Shown piece by piece: positions 43,598-56,373 of a stretch of DNA of 64,000 nt. Each line of letters begins with the position of its first letter. Position 1 is the first letter of the stretch. The stretch spans positions 248,001 through 312,000 of the forward strand of contig NZ_FOIB01000002.1 in NCBI RefSeq assembly GCF_900111765.1, given 5' to 3'. The position numbers and the translations under genes are program-made. The stretch comes from Myxococcus fulvus (GTDB lineage: Bacteria > Myxococcota > Myxococcia > Myxococcales > Myxococcaceae). The notes beneath the pieces are model-generated. The model worked only from the letters and a program-made list of their open reading frames with translations. It was not told where the DNA came from and made no database searches.

Positions 43598-46500
43598 CTA
43601 CACGGGCCCAGGGTTCCGTTTGCCGAGCTCGACCACCTTGCCCGGGCTCGGCATGCAGGCGTCTCGCGCACGGGCCTTCAGGAGCTTCACGCATTCGTCG
43701 CTCACGGAGTGGTCACCCGTCTCCGCCGCGTGCTCCACCAGCAGGCCGCACAACATCTGCGCGCGCTCGAGTGACAGGTAGGCCATCAGGAAGAAGTAGA
43801 CCCCTCGGAACGGAGGGTCCCCCATGTGTTCCAGCTCTCGCGACTTGGACGCGTCGAGGAAGGTCTGGGCGACGAAGAACTCCTGGATCTTGTCGTGCCG
43901 GAAGCGCCACTCCTGCTGGTCCTTGCCATCGGGCCGCTTCCACTGCCGACGTAGGACCAGCTTCGCGCGCTCCAGGGTGAGCAACTCCAGGCTGAAGGCG
44001 GCTTCGTCGAGGGTGGACCGGCTCGCCTTGCGCATCTGGTAGGCCTCCTCGGCGAAGCGCCCCAGGGGGAACTCGGAGAGATGGGCCTGGGCGTACTCGC
44101 GCGCCATGAGCTCGTATTGCTGCTGCCGCAGCTGGGAGAGGTCGGGGGTCTGGCCGTTGCGGAGCATCTGGGCGACGACTGTCAGGTCCAGGGGATTGGA
44201 CAGCACCTCCCGCAGTGAGCGCCCGGACTGGCCATCCTGCGCCGTCGACAGTGCATCCTTCACGAAGCACTCGCACCGCGTCGCGTAGCTGTCGCCGCCG
44301 AGCGTGGCGGCCCCATCCAGGAAGGGCTCGCGACTCTTCAGGAAGCCCGTGATGGCGCTGTCGGACAGGGGCTCCAGGACCAGGAGCCTCGCCGTGGAGG
44401 GGGGTGTCCATTCGATGCGCTGCGTGGTGACGAGGATGTTGCCCTGGAGGTTCTCCTCCATGAACTGGACGACGCGTGCGCGCACGTCCGCGCTCACCTC
44501 GTTCAGGCCATCGATGTAGACATCGAGCGCGCCGCTGAAGATGAGGCTCTTGAGGAAGACGGAGTCCTTCGCGTACCCCTCCAGCTTGGATTGGATGGCC
44601 TCCAGGACGCCCGCATGGCATCGGTCCGCGCGAAGGAAGACGGAGGTCCGCGTCGACTTGGAGAGCAGATGCTTCAGGTAGGTGGACTTGCCGAGACCCG
44701 AGGCGCCTTCGAGGACGACGTGGCCGCTCAAGTGTGGAAGCAGGTTGGCGAGGCGGCCCCGCGTCTTGAGGGCCGGCTCGCGTGCCTCCAGTTCGGGGAA
44801 GTAGGCATCCGGGACGAAGGCATCGAGGGCCGCGTCGGCGGTGAGTCCGCGCTTGAAGGGTGACAACAGCCGCTGCCGGAGGAAAGGCACCCACGTCAGC
44901 AGCAGCCCGACATAGGGGAAGCCGAGGACCTGTCGCACCCGCCGGTTCCAGAAGAAGACGGCCTGCACCTGACGAGAGCGTGGATAGAGAAAGATGAGAA
45001 GGAACCACACCGTGGCGTGCAGGAGTGGGACCCACTTCAGCGCGGGCCACTCCCAGCCTCGCTGCGAAGTGAGCATCTCCTTGAGGGTGGCGGCGCGAAG
45101 CGAATGCTTCTCGACCAACAAGCCATGAAGCTCTTCGAGCAGCTCCCGATCTTCCTGCGTGTCCCAATTCCCCGTCTGGAGCTTGGCGAACGCCTCGATG
45201 CTGATGGCGAGGGCGTCCCTGAGAAGGGGATGCTCCTTCTCAGTCGTGGATGTCCAGAACACACGAAACGCGCTCAGCGTCTCCCTCGCCTCCTCGAGAG
45301 AGATGCGCGCCGGCTGCGGCTCGGCTCTCCGCGCCGGCCACCGAAGTACATTCTCGATGACTGAAGCCCCATTGCCTGCCACGTGGGCAAGTGCCAGCAG
45401 TTCTGAAGAGCGGGCATCATTGGCCAACATCGCCTCCACGATGGTCGCGATGACTGAAGACTCGAGCGGGGAGAACGCCACCAGAGTCGTGCGCGCTGAC
45501 CGGTAGGTCTCTACATCCGAATCGCGCAGCCGTTTGGCGACGAGAGGGGCATGTTCCGCCGCATCCTTTCCCATCGCCCCCAGTGCATCCACGGCTGCTC
45601 TTTGGACGGACGATTCCTGGCCATGCAGCAGTGCAGCGACATGGGGAGCATGAGCTGCGGCACCCGCTCCCATCCGTCCCAATGTCTCTGCCGCTGCTTG
45701 CCTGACCCGCGGGTCCAGGTCGCTGAGCAGATTAGCGACGAGGGGAGCTTGTGCCGCAGCATCTTTTCCCATCGTGCTCAGTGCCTTGAAAGCCGCCATC
45801 CGGATTTGAGCGTTCGAATCGCGAAGCAGCATGGCGGCGCGGCCAGCGTGCTCGGAAAGGTTTTCTCCCACCAGCCCCAGTAAATCCGCGGCAACCAGCC
45901 GAGAGGAGTGACTCGATTCCAAGAGCACCCCGACGACACGCGAGGTTTGCGCACGCCCCGTTTCTCCCATGTACTTCAACGCAAACGCCGCCGCGTCTCG
46001 GACAGATTTATCGGAGTCCTCCAGCAACCTGGCAACAACGGGCGCCTGTTCTGGAGCCCACTCGATCCTGGACCCCAATCCATTCACCGCCATTCGCCGG
46101 ACACGGGGATCCGAATCATCGAGTCGGTCGACGAGGTAAGAGGGCTGGAACACACCGGCACGCGTCATGTTGACCAGTGCCTGTTCCGCCTCCCCCTGGA
46201 CAGCCGGGGGAGGCTTCGACAGCAGTTCGATGAGCAATTGGGCATGCTCTGCTGCATCCACTCCCATCGTCCCGAGTGCGCTGGCTGCTGCCCCTCGAAC
46301 GGAGGCATCAGGGTCTTCCAGCAGGGCAGCAACGCGGGAGGCATTCTCCGCAGCATCTTCCGTTCTCATCTTTCCGAGGGCCTTTGCCGCTGCTCCCCGG
46401 ACATTGACATCCGTGACTTTCAACAGTTCGGCGACACGTGGGGCATACGCAGCCCCGCCCTCACCCATCGCCGCAAGCGCCGCTGCGGCCGTCGCCTGGA

Positions 46501-47191
46501 CAGAGGGGTCGGTATCTTTCAAGCGTTCGGCGATACGGGGGGCATGTGACGTGATGGCGCTCATCCTCCCCATCCCTTTGAACGCCTGCGTCGCCGACAA
46601 CCTGATGCCAGGGTCAGCGTCCTCCAACATTTCCGCGATGAGGGGGGCCTGTGCGACACCGCCGTCTCCCATCTGTGGCAAGACCTGCGCCGCTGCCTGT
46701 CGAACGAGTGGACTGGTATCCCGGAGCAGGTCCCTGACGAGTGGAGCCTGTTTTTCGGCTCTCGACTTCATCACCCCAAGGGCGCTCACGGCCCTGCGCC
46801 GAATGACAGCGTCAGAGTGATTCAGCAGCTCCACCAGACCGGGCGGCGGCTGCTCCTTGGACGTCTTGGTGGCGCGAAGCAGCGTGAGCGCCGCTTCCTC
46901 GAGGTTCTCGGACACCAACCACTTCCAAGGGAGCGGCCCACGTTCGATTTCCGCGAGCTTCGCCTGAACCTCTTCGTCCAGCGATTCGACGTTACAGAAT
47001 GCAATGACCGCCTGGGCCACAACAGTGCCATCTGGATCATCGAGCGCCGCGAGGATGCCCGGTACCGGTCGGGAGTCCCGCCTGGGCTCACTGGCCTGCG
47101 CGGCACTGGGAGAGAGCCCCATCGCCCCCAGGAGCAGCATCGCCGCCCACAAGAGCATCCGTGAGGCCCGACGGTACGCAGCAGGTCGCAT
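43598..47191 (-). CDS. Secreted/transmembrane HEAT-repeat NACHT (STAND) ATPase
   Basis: Encodes 1197 residues. A basic start and hydrophobic core (MLLWAAMLLLGAMGLSPSAA) form a signal sequence. Residues of about 40-600 hold about 14 HEAT-like repeats of 33-34 residues, pattern APxVAxLLxDxDxxVRxAAAxALGxMG. A membrane helix, HATVWFLLIFLYP (about 722-737), is followed by a basic stretch and a second hydrophobic segment, FPYVGLLLTWVPFL. The C-terminus is a NACHT-type NTPase: Walker A GASGLGKST (about 825), Walker B LDVYIDGLNEV (about 890), and later helical lid-like segments. STAND NTPases sense a signal with repeats and oligomerise. Here the repeats would lie outside the membrane and the ATPase inside. 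No obvious effector domain is visible. Confidence 0.85.
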   Translation of the reverse strand: MRPAAYRRASRMLLWAAMLLLGAMGLSPSAAQASEPRRDSRPVPGILAALDDPDGTVVAQAVIAFCNVESLDEEVQAKLAEIERGPLPWKWLVSENLEEAALTLLRATKTSKEQPPPGLVELLNHSDAVIRRRAVSALGVMKSRAEKQAPLVRDLLRDTSPLVRQAAAQVLPQMGDGGVAQAPLIAEMLEDADPGIRLSATQAFKGMGRMSAITSHAPRIAERLKDTDPSVQATAAAALAAMGEGGAAYAPRVAELLKVTDVNVRGAAAKALGKMRTEDAAENASRVAALLEDPDASVRGAAASALGTMGVDAAEHAQLLIELLSKPPPAVQGEAEQALVNMTRAGVFQPSYLVDRLDDSDPRVRRMAVNGLGSRIEWAPEQAPVVARLLEDSDKSVRDAAAFALKYMGETGRAQTSRVVGVLLESSHSSRLVAADLLGLVGENLSEHAGRAAMLLRDSNAQIRMAAFKALSTMGKDAAAQAPLVANLLSDLDPRVRQAAAETLGRMGAGAAAHAPHVAALLHGQESSVQRAAVDALGAMGKDAAEHAPLVAKRLRDSDVETYRSARTTLVAFSPLESSVIATIVEAMLANDARSSELLALAHVAGNGASVIENVLRWPARRAEPQPARISLEEARETLSAFRVFWTSTTEKEHPLLRDALAISIEAFAKLQTGNWDTQEDRELLEELHGLLVEKHSLRAATLKEMLTSQRGWEWPALKWVPLLHATVWFLLIFLYPRSRQVQAVFFWNRRVRQVLGFPYVGLLLTWVPFLRQRLLSPFKRGLTADAALDAFVPDAYFPELEAREPALKTRGRLANLLPHLSGHVVLEGASGLGKSTYLKHLLSKSTRTSVFLRADRCHAGVLEAIQSKLEGYAKDSVFLKSLIFSGALDVYIDGLNEVSADVRARVVQFMEENLQGNILVTTQRIEWTPPSTARLLVLEPLSDSAITGFLKSREPFLDGAATLGGDSYATRCECFVKDALSTAQDGQSGRSLREVLSNPLDLTVVAQMLRNGQTPDLSQLRQQQYELMAREYAQAHLSEFPLGRFAEEAYQMRKASRSTLDEAAFSLELLTLERAKLVLRRQWKRPDGKDQQEWRFRHDKIQEFFVAQTFLDASKSRELEHMGDPPFRGVYFFLMAYLSLERAQMLCGLLVEHAAETGDHSVSDECVKLLKARARDACMPSPGKVVELGKRNPGPV

Positions 47192-47263
47192 GTTCCCCCC
47201 AACAAAGACCTGGGGAGCCTACAGCAACGCGCGGGAAGACGCCCCGGGCCCACTTCTCCGCAC

Positions 47264-47306
47264 AAAAAACGATGCCATCCGCCCGAGGAGGAAGCGGATG
47301 GCATCG
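47264..47306 (-). terminator. Strong intrinsic terminator of the act operon
   Basis: A perfect 13-bp stem is formed by 47270-47282 (CGATGCCATCCGC) and 47294-47306 (GCGGATGGCATCG), with an 11-base loop. On the minus strand the stem is followed by TTTTTTG. It lies 88 bp after the stop of actF and 73 bp before the start of the HEAT-NACHT gene. It should therefore end act transcripts and insulate the next gene. Confidence 0.9.
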
Positions 47307-47393
47307 CCGCCGCGGTCACACGGCCCCAAGGTTCCGGAAGGAGCGGGGCCAGTCCCCAGGGGCCGTGTTCGCGGGCTTGATTCACTCAGCCCA

Positions 47394-48590
47394 TCAAGTG
47401 TGGTGATGCAGGCTCTCCACCAGGTACGGGTCTCCCACCGGCAACATCGGCGACGTGCGCACCGCTCGCGTGACGGCCAGCGTGAACAGCGCCGCCACGC
47501 CCACCAGCCCCGCCAGCTCATACAGGCCCAGCACCGGACCGTGAGGCTGATGCGCCGGCGCCACCATCAAGTACAAATCCAACCACCGCCCCACCAGCAA
47601 CACACCGGCGACGCGCAGCAGGTGCGACGGGTTCATCTTCGCCGGACGCGGCAAGAGCAACACGAACGGCAGCGCCCAGTTCAACACCACGTTCGCGTAG
47701 AACGGCACCTCCCACCCGCCATGCATCCGCGCGATGAAGTACACCGTCTCCTCGGGGATGTTCGCGTACCAGATGAGCAGGAACTGCGAGAACCACAGGT
47801 ACGCCCACAGCGTCGCGAAGCCGAACATCAGCTTCCCCAAATCATGCAAGTGACTCGAGTTGAGCTGCGGCAACGCCCCTGCCCTGTTCAACAACACCGC
47901 CACCACCGTGATTGCGCAAACGCTGGAGCTCAAGAGCCCCGCCACGTTGTAGAGCGCGTAGATGGTGCTGAACCAGTGCGGCTCCAGGCTCATCAGCCAG
48001 TCGAACGCCGCCAGACAGAAGGTCAGCGAGAACAACACCAGGAACACCGCCGACACCGTCACGTTGCGCCGCGTGAGCGCCTCGCCCGGCTGAGCATCCT
48101 GCCGCAGCGAGTTGCGCCGCAACATCCACGTGAAGGCCACCCAGAGCGCCAGCATCACCGCCATGCGAATCGCGAAGAACGGAACGTTGAGGAACGCCTC
48201 CTTCTGGTGCAGCAGGTGGTCCGTCTCCATCACCCCGGGCTTCGCCCACGGGTACAACGTCGTCGCGAAGGGCAACAGCACCAGCATCGTCGCCGCGCCC
48301 CAGGGCACGTACGACGCGAACGCCTCGGGGATTCGCTTGAACACGGTGAACCACCCCGCGTTCGCCACGTACATCAGCGCCAGGAACACCGCGCCGCCCA
48401 ACCCCAGGCACAGGAAGTAGAAGGCGTTGGTCAACAGGCTCGTCAGCGCCCGCTCGCGGGCCTGCACCAGGCCGAGCACCAACACCCCCAACCCCACCCC
48501 CGCCGCCACCTGCGCGGCGCGGTGGAAGACGGGCGAGACGGCGAAGCCGCTCTGTGACGCGGGGCCGTGGGCCTGAACGGGGGCGCTCAT
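47394..48590 (-). CDS. actF: Alternative complex III subunit ActF
   Basis: Encodes 398 residues with about ten membrane helices. The sequence includes ASYVPWGAATMLVLLP, LHDLGKLMFGFATLWAYLWF and SQFLLIWYANIPEETVYF, typical of ActF, which is related to NrfD/PsrC membrane subunits. In alternative complex III it accompanies ActC in the membrane and may take part in proton movement. The four-base overlap with actE and the terminator after the stop mark it as the last gene of the operon. Confidence 0.92.
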   Translation of the reverse strand: MSAPVQAHGPASQSGFAVSPVFHRAAQVAAGVGLGVLVLGLVQARERALTSLLTNAFYFLCLGLGGAVFLALMYVANAGWFTVFKRIPEAFASYVPWGAATMLVLLPFATTLYPWAKPGVMETDHLLHQKEAFLNVPFFAIRMAVMLALWVAFTWMLRRNSLRQDAQPGEALTRRNVTVSAVFLVLFSLTFCLAAFDWLMSLEPHWFSTIYALYNVAGLLSSSVCAITVVAVLLNRAGALPQLNSSHLHDLGKLMFGFATLWAYLWFSQFLLIWYANIPEETVYFIARMHGGWEVPFYANVVLNWALPFVLLLPRPAKMNPSHLLRVAGVLLVGRWLDLYLMVAPAHQPHGPVLGLYELAGLVGVAALFTLAVTRAVRTSPMLPVGDPYLVESLHHHT

Positions 48591-49159
48591 GGCGTCTCCT
48601 TGCGCGCCGTGCGCGCGGGGTTCTGCAGCGAGCGGAGGTAGTGGACCAGCTTCCACCGGTCCTCCGGCGCCACCTGGGAACCATGGGCCGGCATCAAGCC
48701 CTGCCCATGCGTGATGATGTGGAAGATGCGACCGTCCGGCAGCTCCATCGCGTGCTCCGCCAGCAACGACGGCGGCACCGGGAAGCGCGCCGTCACCGGC
48801 CCATCCCCCAATCCCCCCGAGCCGTGGCACGGCGTGCAATAGCGCTGGAACGCCGTCTGCCCTCGCGCCAGCACCTCCGGCGATGCCGGATACGGATTGC
48901 GCAGCTCACGGCCCGCCTTCTCCGCGGCTTCCGTCCCAGCCGTCAGCTTCAGCGGCACATGCCCGCGAGGCACCGTGCCCTTCGCCGGCGTCAGCAGCGT
49001 CTTGCCGTCCGCCGTGTTCGGGTTGCTCGCGAAGCTGTCGTACGGCACCGAGGACACCATGTCCGGCGCGTACTCGTAATTGGGGCGCGTCTCGTCCTGC
49101 TCGCACCCCACCAGGGACAACACCCCCAGCGTCGCCGCTCCCACCCAGGTCCGTTTCAC
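48587..49159 (-). CDS. actE: Alternative complex III monoheme cytochrome lipoprotein ActE
   Basis: Encodes 190 residues. A lipoprotein signal ends LVGC (Cys19). One c heme motif, CTPCH (Cys108, Cys111, His112), is present, with a likely axial Met in GLMPAHG. The protein should be the membrane-attached electron carrier of the complex on the periplasmic side. The starts and stops of actD, actE and actF overlap by four bases, indicating coupled translation. Confidence 0.92.
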   Translation of the reverse strand: MKRTWVGAATLGVLSLVGCEQDETRPNYEYAPDMVSSVPYDSFASNPNTADGKTLLTPAKGTVPRGHVPLKLTAGTEAAEKAGRELRNPYPASPEVLARGQTAFQRYCTPCHGSGGLGDGPVTARFPVPPSLLAEHAMELPDGRIFHIITHGQGLMPAHGSQVAPEDRWKLVHYLRSLQNPARTARKETP

Positions 49160-49677
49160 GACGGCACCTCCCTCACATCCGTGGCCACCGCGCCGTGGCG
49201 TCGCATCAAGTCCTCCGCCGCCTCCAGCGACTCCGGCGTCTGACGCGGCGCCACGACGATGGCGAACCGGTCATCCGTCACCCGAGGCAGCGCCGGCTGC
49301 TTGTTCCCCGGGAACAGCTTCGTGCGGACCAGGAACGCCGCCACCGTGGTCAGCGCGGCGAACAGCACCGTCAATTCGAACGTCACCGGGATGAACGCGG
49401 GGAACGAGTTGAAGGGCTTGCCGCCCACGTTCAGCGGCCAGCTCACCACGCTGGTGTAGAGCTGGAGCGACATCGCCAGCGTGCAGCCCGTCAGTCCGCC
49501 CACGAAGCACACCCACGTGAGCCGACTGGGCTTGAGCCCCATCGCGTCGTCCAGGCCGTGCACCGCGTACGGCGTGTACACGTCCCGCAGGTCATGGCCC
49601 GCCTCGCGCACGGCGCGGGTGGCCTCCAGGACCTGCTCCTCCTTCTCGAAGTAGCCGATGAGAACCGGGGCACTCAT
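49156..49677 (-). CDS. actD: Alternative complex III subunit ActD (DUF3341)
   Basis: Encodes 173 residues with two membrane helices ([20 protein letters not shown] and [17 protein letters not shown]). The N-terminal cytoplasmic part has [20 protein letters not shown] and [16 protein letters not shown], the hallmark of DUF3341/ActD. The subunit is structural; no cofactor site is visible. Its start overlaps the end of actC by four bases. Confidence 0.92.
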   Translation of the reverse strand: MSAPVLIGYFEKEEQVLEATRAVREAGHDLRDVYTPYAVHGLDDAMGLKPSRLTWVCFVGGLTGCTLAMSLQLYTSVVSWPLNVGGKPFNSFPAFIPVTFELTVLFAALTTVAAFLVRTKLFPGNKQPALPRVTDDRFAIVVAPRQTPESLEAAEDLMRRHGAVATDVREVPS

Positions 49678-51154
49678 ACGGGGACATCCTTCCGGGTGGC
49701 GATGGCGAGCGGCGGGGTGTGCCGGCCCGACGCGTCTTCCGTCGGCGCCTCGTGCGCGGCGGCCGGACGCGCCGGCGGGTGTGCATCCCCGTGGCCGGGC
49801 TCGCTCCTGGCGAAGCCGAGCACGCTCTTCACCTCGCCAATCGAGATGATGGGCAGCACGCGCACGAAGAGCAGGAACAGCGTGAAGAAGAGGCCGAAGG
49901 TCCCGATGAAGGTCCCCACCTCCACCATCGTCGGCGTGTACATGGACCAGCTGCTCGGCAGGAAGTCGCGGTGCAGACTGGTGACGATGATGACGAAGCG
50001 CTCGAACCACATGCCCACGTTGATGACCAGGGACAGCGCGAAGATGGCCGCGGGCGAGGTGCGAATCCTCTTGAACCAGAACAGGTGCGGCGACACCACG
50101 TTGCACGTCACCATGATCCAATACGCCCAGGCGTAGGGACCGAAGGCGCGGTTCATGAAAGCGAAGCGCTCGTACGGGTTGCCCGAGTACCAGGCGATGA
50201 AGAACTCCGTCGCGTACGCCAGCGAGACGAGGCCACCGGTGACGATGATGACCTTGGTCATGTTCTCCAGGTGGCGAATCGTAATCAGGTGCTCGTAGCC
50301 CAGCACCACCCGGGTGATGATCATCAGCGTCAGCACCATCGCGAAGCCGCTGAACACCGCGCCCGCCACGAAGTACGGCGGGAAGATGGTGGTGTGCCAG
50401 CCGGGAATCACCGACGTGGCGAAGTCCATCGACACGATGGTGTGCACGCTGAGCACCAGCGGCGTCGCCAGGCCCGCGAGCAGCAGGTACACCGTCTCGT
50501 AGCGGCTCCACGTGCGGTGCGAGCCCGTCCACCCCAACGACAGCACCTTGAAGACGGCCTTCTTCACGCCCGCCTTCAACCTGTCACGCACCGTGGCCAG
50601 GTCCGGAATCAGGCCCACGTACCAGAACACCGCCGACACCGTGAAGTACGTGGAGATGGCGAACACGTCCCAGAGCAGCGGCGAGCGGAAGTTCACCCAC
50701 AAGCTGCCGCGCGTGTTCGGGTACGGCAGCACCCAGAAGGCCAGCCACGGGCGCCCCATGTGGATGACGGGGAAGAGCGCCGCGCACATGACGGCGAACA
50801 ACGTCATCGCCTCCGCCGCGCGGTTGATGCTGGTGCGCCACTTCTGCCGGAAGAGGAAGAGGATGGCGGAGATGAGCGTGCCGGCGTGGCCGATGCCCAC
50901 CCAGAAGACGAAGTTGGTGATGTCGAACGCCCAGCCGATGGTCTTGTTCAAGCCCCACACGCCGATGCCCGTGCCCACCTGGTACGCCACGATTCCCGCG
51001 CCGGTGCCAAGCACGGACACCGCGATGGCGAACGCCGCCCACCACTTCCACGTGGGCGCGCGCTCCATGGGCGCGCAAATCTCCTCGGTGAGCTGACCCA
51101 GGGTGCGCGACTCGCTGACCAGCGGCACGCGCAGCGGGGACAGATGCTGGTTGC

Positions 51155-51158
<4 letters not shown>
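49674..51158 (-). CDS. actC: Alternative complex III membrane subunit ActC
   Basis: Encodes 494 residues with about ten membrane helices, of the NrfD/PsrC type. Motifs include [37 protein letters not shown] and [18 protein letters not shown], all typical of ActC, the quinol-site subunit. The C-terminal 45 residues are His/Pro/Ala-rich and variable. Overlap with actB (four bases) supports one operon. Confidence 0.94.
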
Positions 51159-54139
<2,981 letters not shown>

Positions 54140-54152
54140 GGCGCGGGGGTCC

Positions 54153-54776
54153 TCAGCGGTGGCAGCTCGAGCAGTCCGAGGGCGGCTGGAGGGTGCGAGG
54201 AAGCTTCGAGGGCTCGGGAAGCGGCTCACCGGACATGAGGGCCAACAGCTCCCCCTTGCGCGGCGCGGAGGCGATGGGCGCCGTCAGTCCTTGCGCGCCC
54301 GTCTTGCGGTGACAGTCCAGGCACCAGCCCATCGTCATGGGCTCCACCTGCTCCACGCGCACCATCTGCTCCACCGCGCCGTGGCACGTCTGGCACTTCA
54401 GGCCGGCGGTGACGTGGCTGGCATGGTTGAAGAAGGCGTGGTCCGGCAACCGGTGCACGCGCACCCACTGGATGGGCGCGTTGGCCGCGACGGCCGCGGC
54501 CACCTTCTGGATTTCGGGCGAGTCCTTCTTCACCTGCGTGTGGCAGTTCATGCAGACGCTGGCGGATGGCACGCCCGCGTGACGGCTCTGCTCGGCGCCC
54601 ACGTGGCAATACTGACAGTCCAGCTCGTACTGACCCGCGTGGACCGCGTGGGAGAAGGCCACCGGCTGCGCCGGCATGTGGCCCTGCTGGTTGTTCACCG
54701 GCCCGCTGCACCCGCCCAGCCCCAGCGCGAGGAGCGCGCCGGCCTGGCCGAGCGTGCGGAAGGATGCGCGGCTCAT
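54153..54776 (-). CDS. actA: Alternative complex III pentaheme cytochrome ActA
   Basis: Encodes 207 residues. A lipoprotein signal ends LGGC (Cys23). Five c heme motifs are present: CQYCH, CMNCH, CQTCH, CLDCH and CSSCH. This number and order match the pentaheme ActA of the complex. It stands on the periplasmic side and receives electrons from ActB. It lies 13 bp before actB and overlaps the NarI-like gene by four bases. Confidence 0.94.
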   Translation of the reverse strand: MSRASFRTLGQAGALLALGLGGCSGPVNNQQGHMPAQPVAFSHAVHAGQYELDCQYCHVGAEQSRHAGVPSASVCMNCHTQVKKDSPEIQKVAAAVAANAPIQWVRVHRLPDHAFFNHASHVTAGLKCQTCHGAVEQMVRVEQVEPMTMGWCLDCHRKTGAQGLTAPIASAPRKGELLALMSGEPLPEPSKLPRTLQPPSDCSSCHR

Positions 54777-55405
54777 GGCGTCTCCTCACGAGGCGTGCCG
54801 AGCAGGCCCGGCTCCACCGACTCCTCCGCGCGCTGGGGCACCGACGCGCGGTTCATCCGGAGGAAGGGCGCCAGCGCCAGCAGCACGAAGCCCAGGAGCA
54901 CGTGCACCTGGTAGACGGTCGGCGCCGTGAGCATCCGCGTCGCGTCCGGCTGGAAGGTCATCAGCGAGCGCACGTACGGCACGCCGATGTGCAGGTACCA
55001 GGCGGTGCCCCAGCGCAGCGCCACCGCGATGTACACGGCGGTGAGCACGTGCGCGAAGAGCAGGCCCAGCGTGAGCGCGGGCGTCCACTGCCCCTCCTTC
55101 GCCTTGCGAAGCCCCAGCGACGCGAGCCCCCAGGCGAGCAGCATCGCGCCGATGAGCTGGAGCGACTCCAGCGTGAACAGCCGCGCGGGAGAGGCGTTGA
55201 AGGCCTGCATCGCGCGAGGCGCGGCCAGCCCCAGCAGGTGGAAGAACGCGACGATGGCGACCCCGGCCAGCACCGCGCGCCCCGCGGGCGTCCAGGGCGT
55301 GGTGGGCGGAGGGGGCTCGCGCGAGGTGAGCCTCCAGAGGGTGCCCGCCAGGGCCACCCCCGCCGCCGCGTACGGCAGGACGTTGAAGAGGAACGCGTCG
55401 CTCAC
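54773..55405 (-). CDS. NarI-like membrane cytochrome b subunit
   Basis: Encodes 210 residues with five hydrophobic segments. The NarI-type pattern includes AIVAFFHLLGLAAPRAMQAF (about 50-70), LFAHVLTAVYIAVALRWGTA and VYQVHVLLGFVLLALAPFLR, whose histidines could bind one or two b hemes. Proteins of this kind take electrons from quinol for periplasmic reductases. It is not part of the standard act set. Its overlap with both the diheme cytochrome gene and actA indicates a role with this operon, possibly as an additional quinol entry point. Confidence 0.8.
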   Translation of the reverse strand: MSDAFLFNVLPYAAAGVALAGTLWRLTSREPPPPTTPWTPAGRAVLAGVAIVAFFHLLGLAAPRAMQAFNASPARLFTLESLQLIGAMLLAWGLASLGLRKAKEGQWTPALTLGLLFAHVLTAVYIAVALRWGTAWYLHIGVPYVRSLMTFQPDATRMLTAPTVYQVHVLLGFVLLALAPFLRMNRASVPQRAEESVEPGLLGTPREETP

Positions 55406-56247
55406 GACAGACCTCGCGTGGACGGAGCCGAGAACATCACTCCGATGAAGCCCAGGACCGCGGCCATGCCGACGACTCCCAGGTAGAAGAAGTCACGGTC
55501 CCCCCGGGGACGGCTGCCATCGCGGGACACGTCCGCGAGGTATGCCTTGATGGCGTACTGCTCCTCCTCGTCGAGCGGCGCCTTCGCGTAGAGCGGCCCC
55601 ATCATCGGCCCCTCCAGCTTCGCCAGCGCGGGACGCATGCCCTTCTCGCCCATCCGCGCGAACGCGAAGGTGAGGTTGGGACCCAGCGTGCCGCCGCCGG
55701 CCACGCCCAGCCCGCGCACGTCGTGGCAGCCGATGCAGGCCGCGCCGCCGTTCTTCAGCGACTCCGCGCCCTCGAAGAGCCGGCGGCCCCGGGCCACCTC
55801 CTCCGGCGTGGCGTCCGTGCCCATCTTCTCCGCGGGCGAGGGCTTGCAGCCGCCCTTCCCCTTCTGGGTGCAGTCGCGGATGAAGGCGTAGAGGCTGTCG
55901 CGCTCCGCGTCGGAGAGCGCCTGGTCCGGCATGCGCACGCCGTTGAACTTCGCGAGCAGCTCGGTGGCCACCGGGTCGCCTGAGTCGATGAGCGCGCCGG
56001 GGCTCTTGATGAAGCGCGTGACCCAGGCCTCGTCGCGGCGCTCCAGCACGCCGTGGAGGTCGGGGCCAATCCGGTCACCCTCGCCCATCGAGTGGCACGT
56101 GGCGCACCGCTGGGTGAAGAGCTGAGCGCCCTGGCGCGCGGTGCCCTGCGCCAGCGCGGCCGGCGCCGCCAACAGGGCCAGGAGCGGAATGATGGGGACG
56201 AGCGTTCGCTCCTGACGCGGCCGTCCTCCCAGCTCACGTGTCCGCAT
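55402..56247 (-). CDS. Diheme cytochrome c with C-terminal membrane anchor
   Basis: Encodes 281 residues. ATG 56247 has GAGGAGGGG about nine bases upstream. A signal peptide (PIIPLLALLAAPAALAQ) is followed by two c heme domains, CATCH (Cys48) and CIGCH (Cys171), and a C-terminal membrane helix (FFYLGVVGMAAVLGFIGVMF). It should carry electrons in the periplasm while anchored in the inner membrane. As the first gene of the act unit, it may be the partner cytochrome that takes electrons from ActA/ActE to an oxidase. It resembles subunits of cytochrome c oxidase or nitric oxide reductase but is not a standard one. Confidence 0.85.
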   Translation of the reverse strand: MRTRELGGRPRQERTLVPIIPLLALLAAPAALAQGTARQGAQLFTQRCATCHSMGEGDRIGPDLHGVLERRDEAWVTRFIKSPGALIDSGDPVATELLAKFNGVRMPDQALSDAERDSLYAFIRDCTQKGKGGCKPSPAEKMGTDATPEEVARGRRLFEGAESLKNGGAACIGCHDVRGLGVAGGGTLGPNLTFAFARMGEKGMRPALAKLEGPMMGPLYAKAPLDEEEQYAIKAYLADVSRDGSRPRGDRDFFYLGVVGMAAVLGFIGVMFSAPSTRGLS

Positions 56248-56373
56248 TGCTGCGTGCCCCTCCTCGCGGGGAGGCCGGGCTCATTGCCCGGCACGCGGCG
56301 ACGTCAGTGCAACGCGAAGGCCAGGATGATCCACGCCTCACATCGGCGCGTAGCTCCGGAAATCAAGCGAGCG

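Noticed and set aside
40459..43980. 1173-codon frame opposite the M66 gene
   Set aside because: No domain, biased composition; the minus strand has signal peptide, zinc site and lectin-like motifs.
45450..46910. Tandem array considered as a CRISPR or satellite repeat
   Set aside because: The period is in frame and codes for HEAT-like helices; units are diverged and there are no spacer/repeat blocks.
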